DNA of 64,000 bases from Rhodobacter capsulatus (GTDB taxonomy: Bacteria; Pseudomonadota; Alphaproteobacteria; Rhodobacterales; Rhodobacteraceae), in contig NZ_SWJZ01000016.1 of NCBI RefSeq assembly GCF_005144475.1, positions 21,823 to 85,822 on the forward strand. Reading direction: 5' to 3'. Below, in pieces: positions 55,467 to 64,000 of this stretch. The notes under the pieces were generated by a model. That model did not search any database. It was not told where the DNA came from and worked only from the letters and a program-made list of their open reading frames with translations. A program made the translations under genes and the position numbers. The stretch's first letter is position 1. Each line of letters starts with the position of its first letter.

Positions 55467-55719
55467 CCGCCCGCTGGAGCCCTGGGTTCGGCACGACCGT
55501 TTCCCCAAGCGCGCGAGAGGCCAGCGCCCAGCCCCGGCGGGCGAGAAGCGCCCGCCATGGGCGGGGCGGGCGCTGACCGAGTGCCTTTGGGCCCTCGGCG
55601 GTCACGGGGCCGATGTTCCGCGTGACCTCGGCGATGGCCTCGGTCAGACGGCCCATCGTTTTGGTTGCGCGAATCCGCAAAATTGGTCATAACTTTTGAC
55701 CGGAGCGGAGGAGAACGCC

Positions 55720-57150
55720 ATGCAGATGCCCCTTCCCAGCGCCAGGGTGCTGGCTGAAAAGGCTTTGATCGTCAAACGCTTGCGGGCGATCCTGCCGCGC
55801 GATTCGGTGATCGACGATCCGGCGGAAACCCGGGCCTATGAATGCGACGCGCTGTCCGCCTATCGCTGCGCCCCCTTGGCGGTCGTGCTGCCGCGCACCA
55901 CCGCCGAGGTCGCGGCCTGCCTGAAGCTGTGTTACGAGCTGGGCGTGCCGGTGGTGCCGCGCGGCGCGGGAACCTCGCTTGCCGGGGGCTCGATGCCCTC
56001 GGCCGATGCCGTCGTGCTGGGGCTGGCGCGGATGAACCGGGTGCTGGAGGTCGATTACGCGAACCGCTTCATCCGGGTCGAGGCCGGGCGCACGAACCTG
56101 TCCGTCACCGGCGCGATCGAGGGCGAGGGCTGGTTTTACGCCCCCGACCCGTCGAGCCAGCTCGCCTGCGCGATCGCGGGCAATATCGGGATGAATTCGG
56201 GCGGCGCGCATTGTCTCAAATACGGGGTCACCACCAACAACCTTCTGGGGGTGACACTGGTCACCATGCAGGGCGAGGTGGTCGAGATCGGCGGCCCCTA
56301 TTGCGACGCGGGCGGGCTGGACCTTCTGGGCGTCGTCTGCGGCTCCGAAGGGCAGTTGGGCGTGGTGACCGAGGCCAGCTTGCGCATCCTGCGCCAGCCC
56401 GAAGGCGCGCGGCCGGTTCTGATCGGGTTTTCCTCGAACGAGGTCGCGGGCGCCTGTGTCGCCGACATCATCCGCGCGGGCATCCTGCCGGTTGCGATCG
56501 AATTCATGGACCGCCCCTGCATCGAGGCCACCGAGGCCTTTTGCCATGCGGGATACCCCGACTGCGAGGCGCTCTTGATCGTCGAATGCGAGGGGTCGCA
56601 AGCCGAGATCGCCGAGCAGCTGGACCTGATCCGGCAGATCGCGATGACCCACGACCCGGTCGAGTTCCGCGAGGCGCAATCGCCCGAGGAGGCGAAGCGG
56701 ATCTGGCTCGGCCGCAAATCCGCCTTCGGCGCGATGGGGCAAAAGGGCGATTACATGTGTCTGGACGGGACGATCCCCGTTTCCGCCCTGCCGATGGTGC
56801 TGCGCCGGATCGGCGAGATCTCGCGCGACTTCGGGCTTGCGGTCGGCAATGTCTTTCACGCGGGCGATGGCAACATGCATCCCTTGATCATCTACAACGC
56901 CAATCAGCCCGGGCAGCAGGAGCTGTGCGAGCGGATGGGGGCGGAGATCCTCAAGCTTTGCGTCGAAGTGGGCGGCTGTCTGACCGGCGAGCATGGCGTG
57001 GGGATCGAAAAGCGCGATCTGATGGGGGTGCAATTCGCCCCCGAGGATCTGGAGGCGCAGATGCGGGTCAAGGATGTGTTTGATCCGAAGTGGTTGCTGA
57101 ATGCCGCGAAGGTGTTTCCGCTGGATGTCAGCGCCTCGCGGCGGGGGTAA
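55720..57150 (+). CDS. glcD: glycolate oxidase subunit GlcD (FAD-linked)
   Basis: GlcD is the FAD-containing catalytic subunit that oxidises glycolate to glyoxylate. The 476-residue product has the PCMH-type FAD domain (VVPRGAGTSLAGGSMP; FIRVEAGRTNLSVT; AGNIGMNSGGAHCLKYG) and a C-terminal domain with GNVFHAGDGNMHPLI and GGCLTGEHGVGIEKR. The ATG at 55720 has GGAGGAG just before it. glcE and glcF follow. In a phototroph that fixes CO2 it handles photorespiratory glycolate. Confidence 0.95.
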   Translation: MQMPLPSARVLAEKALIVKRLRAILPRDSVIDDPAETRAYECDALSAYRCAPLAVVLPRTTAEVAACLKLCYELGVPVVPRGAGTSLAGGSMPSADAVVLGLARMNRVLEVDYANRFIRVEAGRTNLSVTGAIEGEGWFYAPDPSSQLACAIAGNIGMNSGGAHCLKYGVTTNNLLGVTLVTMQGEVVEIGGPYCDAGGLDLLGVVCGSEGQLGVVTEASLRILRQPEGARPVLIGFSSNEVAGACVADIIRAGILPVAIEFMDRPCIEATEAFCHAGYPDCEALLIVECEGSQAEIAEQLDLIRQIAMTHDPVEFREAQSPEEAKRIWLGRKSAFGAMGQKGDYMCLDGTIPVSALPMVLRRIGEISRDFGLAVGNVFHAGDGNMHPLIIYNANQPGQQELCERMGAEILKLCVEVGGCLTGEHGVGIEKRDLMGVQFAPEDLEAQMRVKDVFDPKWLLNAAKVFPLDVSASRRG

Positions 57151-57208
57151 GTCGCGGGGCTCTGCCCGTCGCCGGTTGGTTCTCGAACCAATGGCGAACC
57201 AACGGCGA

Positions 57209-57236
57209 CCCCGGGATATTTGAGCCAAGGTGAAAG
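57209..57236. repeat. dispersed intergenic repeat, copy 4 (single arm)
   Basis: CCCCGGGATATTTGAG followed by CCAAGGTGAAAG lies between glcD and glcE and ends nine bases before the preferred glcE start. It matches the arms at 33482 and 50816. Confidence 0.75.
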
Positions 57237-57244
57237 CAGGGCTT

Positions 57245-58317
57245 ATGAGAGTAGAGAGCGAGAAGGCGCTGGTCGAGGCGGTGCGCGGGGCCAGGGGGCC
57301 GCTGCGGATCGTCGGCGGCGGCACGCGGCCCGTGGGGGCTGTGGCGGGGGACCCGCTGCAGGTGGCGATTTCGGGGATTTCGCTTTACGAGCCCGGCGCG
57401 CTGACGCTGATTGCCGGGGCGGGCACGCCGCTTTCCGAGATCGAGGCGGCGGTCGCCGCCGAGGGGCAGCGGCTGCCGTTTGAACCCGCGCGCTGGGGCG
57501 CGCTGCTGGGCGCTTCGGGCGAAAGCACGATCGGCGGGGTGGTGGCGGCCAATGTCTCGGGGCCGCGGCGGGTGCAGGCGGGGGCCTGCCGCGACAGTCT
57601 GATCGGGGTGCGCTTTGTCGATGGCACCGGCGCCGCGGTGAAGAACGGCGGGCGGGTGATGAAGAATGTCACCGGCTATGATCTGGTGAAGCTGATGGCC
57701 GGGTCCTGGGGGACGCTGGGCGTGCTGAGCGAGGTCGCGTTCAAGCTTTTGCCCGCCGCGCCCGCGCAGGCGACGCTGGTCATGGATGTGCCTTTGGCCG
57801 AGGCGGCGGCGGTGCTGGCGGCAGCGCTGGGGTCGCAATTCGATGTTTCCGGCGCGGGCTGGCTGCCCGGGGTGGGGGCGGTGGTCCGCGTCGAGGGGCT
57901 GGAGCAATCGGTGTCCTATCGCGCCGGGCGGCTGGCCGAGGTCCTCGCGGCCTGGGCGCCGAAGGTGATGCGCGACGAGGGCGCGGGCCTCTGGCGCGAT
58001 CTGGCCGGGGTGGCGGCCCTGCAGGGGCTGCCGGGCGATCTGTGGCGGTTTTCGGTCAAGCCCTCCGACGGGCCTCTGGTGGCGGCACGGCTGGGCGGGC
58101 GGGCGGTGCTCGACTGGGGCGGCGGGCTGGTCTGGGCGCTGGTGGCGCCCGGCACCGATGCGCGCCGGATCGCTGCGCCCTATGCGGGGCATGCCACCTG
58201 CCTGCGCGGCGCCTTTGCGGCCTTTGAACCCGAGCCAGCCCCGGTTGCCGCGCTGAGCCGCGGGCTGCGGGCGCGCTTTGATCCCAAGGGCCTTTTCAAC
58301 CCCGGAAAGATGGGCTG

Positions 58318-58318
<1 letters not shown>
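57245..58318 (+). CDS. glcE: glycolate oxidase subunit GlcE
   Basis: GlcE is the second FAD-binding subunit. The 357-residue product has a shortened PCMH-type FAD domain (RIVGGGTRPVG; GVVAANVSGPRRVQAGACRD; NVTGYDLVKLMAGSWGTLG). The start is the ATG at 57245; an in-frame GTG at 57230 lies inside the repeat. The stop overlaps the glcF ATG by one base. Confidence 0.93.
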
Positions 58319-59601
<1,283 letters not shown>

Positions 59602-59649
59602 TCTTGCCCAAGGCGCGGGCTAGGCTGCGGGACCGGACCGGAGTGACCC

Positions 59650-60429
59650 ATGCGCCTGCGCCTTGCCCTTGCCCTGATCGCGCTTTGCGCCGCCCCCGCC
59701 GTGGCGTTCGAAAGCGGGCTCAAGCTGCTGGCGACCGGCAATGACAGCCGCGGCTGGGAGGCGGTCGGGCGGCTCGATCTCGGCCATGGCAGTTTCTGCA
59801 CCGGCACGCTGATCGCCGCCGATCTGGTGCTGACGGCGGCGCATTGTCTTTATGATCCGAAGACGCGGCAGATGATCGACACCCGCGCGATCGAGTTTCA
59901 GGCCGGGCTGCGCAATGGCCGCGCCGTCGCCTATCGCAACGCGCGCCGCGCCGTCGCGCATCCGTCTTATCAATATCTCGGGCCGCGGCAGTTCGACCTT
60001 GTGGGCTATGATCTGGCGCTGGTGCAGCTGGATCAGCCGATCCGGCTGCCGCAGGTGCAGCCCTTCGCGCTCGACACCTCGCCCGCCGAGGGGGATACCG
60101 TCGGTGTCGTTTCCTATGCCCATGACCGCGCCGAGGCGCCCGCGCTGCAAAGCATGTGCAACGTGCTGACCCGCGACAGCGATGTCGTGCTGATGAACTG
60201 CGCCGCCGATTTCGGATCGTCGGGGGCGCCGGTCTTCGCCATGCGCAGCTTCGAGCCGAAGATCGTCTCGGTCGTCTCGGCCAAGGCGGAGCTGCGCGGC
60301 AAAAAGGTTTCGCTCGGCACTTTGGTCGAGCGGGTGGAGGCGGTCCGGGCGGAACTTGACCTGCCCGACAGCACCGCCCCGGTGAACGAGACGCGCCGCA
60401 TCGGCGGGGCGAAATTCATCCGGCCCTGA
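59650..60429 (+). CDS. secreted trypsin-like serine protease
   Basis: The 259-residue product has a signal peptide (MRLRLALALIALCAAPAVA) and a chymotrypsin-fold domain: H65 in TAAHC, D121 in YDLALVQLD and S191 in FGSSGAPVF. The serine motif is GSSGAP where GDSGGP is usual, as seen in several bacterial members. A short C-terminal tail (residues 240-259) is Arg-rich. No target or partner is evident. Confidence 0.8.
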   Translation: MRLRLALALIALCAAPAVAFESGLKLLATGNDSRGWEAVGRLDLGHGSFCTGTLIAADLVLTAAHCLYDPKTRQMIDTRAIEFQAGLRNGRAVAYRNARRAVAHPSYQYLGPRQFDLVGYDLALVQLDQPIRLPQVQPFALDTSPAEGDTVGVVSYAHDRAEAPALQSMCNVLTRDSDVVLMNCAADFGSSGAPVFAMRSFEPKIVSVVSAKAELRGKKVSLGTLVERVEAVRAELDLPDSTAPVNETRRIGGAKFIRP

Positions 60430-60818
60430 ACGGGTCCCCGCGCGGGTCCCGATGATTGCCCAAAGCGCTTCGACCCGACAGGATCCGTTGTTTCGGCGCC
60501 GCCCCGCACAACAATGTTTCGGCCGGGTCTTTTCTTTCGGCACGGGTCGGTTCCGGATAAGATTCTTGTCATGCCGAATTTGCAAACCCGCCCCAGCCTG
60601 AACGGCAGGCTTTTGAAATTGCTTGCATAATTTGAAATGACGCTGGGTCATCCCGGTTGCTTTGAGCCGCGGAATCCGGTCAGATAATCTTACCGGAGGA
60701 TCGGCCTCTTCCCTTCCGGCGGCGCGTTGCCGGGGCCGGTCCGGGTCGATCCTCCGTTCTCCGACCGATCAGGCCGCCAATCGCGCCGCGCGCGCGCCCC
60801 GCGGGAAAGGACCGCCCC
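60430..60818 (+). promoter_or_regulatory. pflB upstream region with repeated motifs
   Basis: No gene is seen in these 389 bases. An AT-rich part (60579-60651) has a palindrome TTTGCAAA (60579), two direct repeats TTTGAAAT 19 bases apart (60612 and 60631), a CATAAT hexamer between them, and an inverted repeat ATGAC-GCTGG-GTCAT (60637-60651). These probably contain the promoter and sites for a redox or anaerobic regulator of pflBA, but no match to the classical FNR box (TTGAT-N4-ATCAA) exists. Confidence 0.45.
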
Positions 60819-63086
60819 ATGAATGCCTTCACCGAAACCCCGATGTCTGCCGCCGCCGTCGATCCGTGGCACGGGTTCTCGGCCGGGGCCTGGCGCGAGA
60901 CGATCGACCTGCGCGGCTTCATTCAGGAAAACTACACCCCCTTTCCCGGCGATGCGGGCTTTCTGACCGGGCCGACGGCGCGGACGCGCAAGCTTTGGGC
61001 CGATGTCGCGGCGCTGCTGAAACTGGAACGCGAAAGGGGGGTTCTGGATGTCTCGGCCGACCGGCCCTCGACGATCACCGCCCATGACGCGGGCTATATC
61101 GACCGCGACGCCGAGCTGATCGTGGGCCTGCAGACCGATGCGCCGCTCAAGCGGGCGATCATGCCGAACGGCGGGCTGCGCATGGTCGAGGCCGGGCTGA
61201 AGGCTTACGGCTTCACCCCCGATGCGACCGTGGCCGAGATCTGGACGAAATACCGCAAGAGCCACAATCAGGGCATTTTCGACACCTATTCCCCCGACAT
61301 TCTGGCGGCACGGAAATCGGGCGTGATCACCGGCCTGCCCGATGCCTATGGCCGCGGCCGGATCATCGGCGATTACCGGCGCGTGGCGCTTTATGGCATC
61401 GACCGGCTGAAGGTGGCGAAACTGGCGGAATTCCATGCGCTGGATGAGGCGGTCTTCGACGAAGACACGCTGCGCCTGCGCGAGGAGCTTTCCGAACAGT
61501 TCCGCGCGCTGGAAGAGCTGCGCGAGATGGCGCTGAAATACGGCATCGATCTGTCCGCCCCGGCCTTCACCGCGCGCGCGGCGGTGCAGGCGACCTATCT
61601 TGGCTATCTGGCGGCGGTGAAGGAACAAAACGGCGCGGCGATGTCGCTGGGCCGGGTGTCGAGCTTCCTTGACGTCTATTTCGAACGCGATCTGGCGGCG
61701 GGCCGTCTGACCGAGGAAGCGGCGCAGGAGCTGATCGACGATCTGGTGATCAAGCTGCGGATCATCCGCTTCCTGCGCACGCCCGACTATGACGAGCTGT
61801 TCTCGGGCGATCCCACCTGGGTCACCGAAGCCATCGGCGGCATGGGCGAAGATGGCCGGACGCTGGTCACGAAGACCTCGTTTAGGGTGCTGCAGACGCT
61901 TTACAACCTTGGCCCCGCGCCCGAGCCGAACCTGACCGTGCTCTGGTCGGTCAGCCTGCCGCGCGGCTTCAAGACCTTCTGCGCCAAGGTGTCCAAGGAC
62001 ACTTCCGCGATCCAATACGAGAACGACGATCTGATGCGGCCGAAATGGGGCGACGATTACGGCATCGCCTGCTGTGTGTCCGCAATGCGGATCGGCAAGC
62101 AGATGCAGTTCTTTGGCGCCCGCGCGAACCTGGCCAAGGCGCTGCTTTATGCGATCAACGGCGGCGTCGATGAAAAATCCGGGGCGCTGGTGGCCAAGGG
62201 GCTGACGCCGATCACCGCCGATGTTCTGGACTATAAGGAGGTCGCGGCGAAATTCGATCTGGCGATGGACTGGCTGGCGCGGACCTATGTCAAGGCGCTG
62301 AACGCGATCCATTACATGCACGACAAATACGCCTATGAGCGGATCGAGATGGCGCTGCATGACCGCGACATCCTGCGCACGATGGCGACGGGGATCGCGG
62401 GGCTCTCGATCGTCGCCGACAGTCTTTCGGCGATCAAGCATGCCAAGGTCCGGGTCATTCGCAACGCGGCGGGCCTTGCCGTCGATTACGCGATCGAGGG
62501 CGAGTATCCGGCCTTTGGCAACAACGATGACCGGGTGGACGAAATCGCCGTCGCCGTGACCGAGGCCTTCATGGCCAAGATCGCCGCGCAGCCGCATTTC
62601 TACCGCAACGCGATGCCGACGCAGTCGATCCTGACGATCACCTCGAATGTCGTTTACGGCAAGAAGACCGGCAACACCCCCGATGGCCGCCGTGCGGGCG
62701 AACCCTTTGCGCCCGGCGCCAACCCGATGAACGGACGCGACAAAAAGGGCTTCGTCGCGGCGGGGGCCTCGGTCGCGAAACTGCCCTATGATGCCGCGCT
62801 GGATGGCGTGTCCTGGACCGCTTCGGCCACCCCCGGCTCGATGGGGCTGACCGAGGCCGAGCAGGTGGCGAACCTGGCCAATTGCCTTGACGGCTTTTGC
62901 GGGGCAGGGGGCTTTCACGTCAACGTCAACATGCTGACGCGCGAGATGCTGGAAGATGCGATGCAGCACCCCGAGGCCTATCCGCAGCTGACCGTGCGGG
63001 TCTCGGGCTATGCGGTGAACTTCGTCAAGCTGACGCGGGCGCAGCAGCTCGATGTGATCAGCCGCACCTTTCACGCCAGCCTGTGA
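60819..63086 (+). CDS. pflB: pyruvate formate-lyase (formate C-acetyltransferase)
   Basis: PFL splits pyruvate with CoA into acetyl-CoA and formate anaerobically. The 755-residue product has the catalytic cysteine pair in [17 protein letters not shown] and the glycyl-radical site RVSGYAVNF with G730, 25 residues before the end, as in the family. The activase gene follows after six bases. Length is normal for PflB and the frame is intact. Confidence 0.96.
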   Translation: MNAFTETPMSAAAVDPWHGFSAGAWRETIDLRGFIQENYTPFPGDAGFLTGPTARTRKLWADVAALLKLERERGVLDVSADRPSTITAHDAGYIDRDAELIVGLQTDAPLKRAIMPNGGLRMVEAGLKAYGFTPDATVAEIWTKYRKSHNQGIFDTYSPDILAARKSGVITGLPDAYGRGRIIGDYRRVALYGIDRLKVAKLAEFHALDEAVFDEDTLRLREELSEQFRALEELREMALKYGIDLSAPAFTARAAVQATYLGYLAAVKEQNGAAMSLGRVSSFLDVYFERDLAAGRLTEEAAQELIDDLVIKLRIIRFLRTPDYDELFSGDPTWVTEAIGGMGEDGRTLVTKTSFRVLQTLYNLGPAPEPNLTVLWSVSLPRGFKTFCAKVSKDTSAIQYENDDLMRPKWGDDYGIACCVSAMRIGKQMQFFGARANLAKALLYAINGGVDEKSGALVAKGLTPITADVLDYKEVAAKFDLAMDWLARTYVKALNAIHYMHDKYAYERIEMALHDRDILRTMATGIAGLSIVADSLSAIKHAKVRVIRNAAGLAVDYAIEGEYPAFGNNDDRVDEIAVAVTEAFMAKIAAQPHFYRNAMPTQSILTITSNVVYGKKTGNTPDGRRAGEPFAPGANPMNGRDKKGFVAAGASVAKLPYDAALDGVSWTASATPGSMGLTEAEQVANLANCLDGFCGAGGFHVNVNMLTREMLEDAMQHPEAYPQLTVRVSGYAVNFVKLTRAQQLDVISRTFHASL

Positions 63087-63092
63087 GGCACG

Positions 63093-63881
63093 ATGACGTT
63101 CCTGACGCCGCATCCCGGGTTTGACGCCTTTTGCGATCCGCACGAGGCCGCCTGTCACGGTTTCCTGCATTCGCTCGACACCGGGGCGGCGGTGGACGGG
63201 CCGGGGATGCGCGTCGTGTTCTTTCTGTCAGGCTGTCAGTTCCGCTGCCTTTATTGCCACAACCCCGACACCTGGAAGCTGCACGCAGGCCGCCCGGTCG
63301 TGGTCGAGGATCTGCTGGCCGAGGTCGCCCCCTTGGCCAGTTTCCTCAAATTCGCGGGCGGCGTGACCTTTTCGGGCGGCGAGCCGATGATGCAGGCGGC
63401 CTTCGTCCACGCCACCGCCCGCGCGCTGAAGGACCGCTTCGGGCTGCACATCGCGCTGGATACGCAGGGCCATCTGCATGATCGCGTGACCGACGACTGG
63501 TTCGAGCCGATTGACCTCGTGATGCTCGACATCAAGCATATCGACCCGGCGCGGCATCTGGCGCTGACGGCGCAGCCCTTGCAACCGACGCTCGATTGCG
63601 CCGCGCGGCTGGTGCGTCTGGGGAAAAAGATGCGGATCCGCTACGTGCTGGTGCCCGGCTGGACCGACGCGCCCGAGGACATCGCCCGCATGGCCGATCA
63701 CGTCGCCGGGCTTGGTCCCTCGGTCGAGCTGGTCGAGGTGCTGCCCTTTCATCAGCTTGGCGCCGCGAAATGGGCGCAGCTTGGCCATCCCTATGCCCTG
63801 GCCGAAACGCCCACGCCCTCGCCCGAAGCGACCGAGGCGGCGCGGGCGGTGTTTCGCGCCCGGGGCCTTGCGTCGCGCTGA
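63093..63881 (+). CDS. pflA: pyruvate formate-lyase activating enzyme
   Basis: A radical SAM enzyme that generates the glycyl radical on PflB. The 262-residue product has the CxxxCxxC cluster motif (C48, C52, C55 in GCQFRCLYCHNPDTW) and the SAM-binding GGE motif (TFSGGEPMMQ). It is directly downstream of pflB and probably co-transcribed. Confidence 0.95.
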   Translation: MTFLTPHPGFDAFCDPHEAACHGFLHSLDTGAAVDGPGMRVVFFLSGCQFRCLYCHNPDTWKLHAGRPVVVEDLLAEVAPLASFLKFAGGVTFSGGEPMMQAAFVHATARALKDRFGLHIALDTQGHLHDRVTDDWFEPIDLVMLDIKHIDPARHLALTAQPLQPTLDCAARLVRLGKKMRIRYVLVPGWTDAPEDIARMADHVAGLGPSVELVEVLPFHQLGAAKWAQLGHPYALAETPTPSPEATEAARAVFRARGLASR

Positions 63882-63884
63882 GTT

Positions 63885-64000
63885 TCAGGCGTTCATGTCG
63901 CGCATGAGGCGGCCGTGCTTGCGGATCTCGGTCAGGACGGCGCCGAAGGTGGTCAGGCCGCGGGCCTTGAGCGCGGGCAGCAGCCGCAGGAAGGCATCCG
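63885..64000 (-). CDS. unidentified protein, C-terminal end (cut by the right edge)
   Basis: The minus strand reads DAFLRLLPALKARGLTTFGA then VLTEIRKHGRLMRDMNA and stops at 63885-63887, three bases past the pflA stop (convergent). Composition and codon use are protein-like; too little is visible to name a family. The 5' part lies outside the window. Confidence 0.6.
   Translation of the reverse strand, partial: DAFLRLLPALKARGLTTFGAVLTEIRKHGRLMRDMNA

Noticed and set aside
55147..55680. Minus-strand frame starting MRIRATKTMGRLTEAIAEV downstream of the SseB-family gene
   Set aside because: The first 30 residues look plausible, but most of the frame is antisense to the SseB-like gene and no Shine-Dalgarno is seen.
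60637..60651. ATGAC-GCTGG-GTCAT as an FNR/FnrL box for pflB
   Set aside because: Half-sites and spacing (five bases) do not fit TTGAT-N4-ATCAA; kept only as an unassigned inverted repeat.
60690..63170. Long minus-strand frame opposite pflB
   Set aside because: Shadow of pflB with Arg/His-rich composition; pflB has all catalytic motifs.

Overview
The window is GC-rich chromosomal DNA that reads like a photosynthetic Rhodobacteraceae genome, most probably Rhodobacter capsulatus or a close relative. The grounds are an F1-ATPase operon in the order atpH-A-G-D-C without the Fo genes, the Rhodobacter-type trgA-trgB-cysK tellurite locus, alphaproteobacterial gene order and codon use, and a dispersed intergenic repeat typical of this family. 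The species call is an inference; no database could be searched.

Layout. 1-5250: end of an upstream gene with a terminator, then atpHAGDC closed by a strong terminator. 5307-14041: a surface-glycan locus with an H-type lectin-like protein, glycosyltransferases, a RgpF-like protein and a nonulosonic (sialic) acid set (CMP-sugar synthase, SDR and Gfo/Idh oxidoreductases, NeuC-type epimerase, NeuB synthase). 14150-16755: a PotD-like binding protein and a DNA photolyase. 16855-22075: trgA, trgB, cysK and a large MscS-type channel. 22138-24955: tRNA-Ser(GGA) and a chemoreceptor. 25017-31660: a minus-strand operon encoding an Fbp/Afu-type ABC transporter, an inositol-monophosphatase-family enzyme, a dual-specificity-phosphatase-like protein and a LacI regulator, with a candidate operator upstream. 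32047-35372: an arsenate operon (ArsR-ArsC fusion, GAPDH, ArsJ) with the remnant of a second arsR at its end.

35845-49411 looks like an old integrated island. It holds a double-frameshifted nucleotidyltransferase gene, a type I-E CRISPR array of 29 repeats, a complete type I-E cas operon (cas3 to cas2, every junction overlapping), decayed relaxase-like and tyrosine-integrase sequences, and it ends at tRNA-Gln(TTG). A 17-of-20 match to the 3' end of that tRNA lies at 35845, which would be the distal attachment site.

49585-64000 is ordinary chromosome again: a HI0933-type flavoprotein, kdsA with a KpsE/KpsT capsule-export pair, an SseB-like protein, the glycolate oxidase genes glcD-glcE-glcF, a secreted trypsin-like protease, and pyruvate formate-lyase with its activase. 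A minus-strand gene is cut by the right edge.

The most noteworthy parts are the tRNA-bounded island that carries the CRISPR-Cas system, the transporter operon that pairs an Fbp/Afu-type permease with two phosphatase-like enzymes, the nonulosonic acid locus, and the ArsR-ArsC/GAPDH/ArsJ arsenate pathway beside an arsR remnant.
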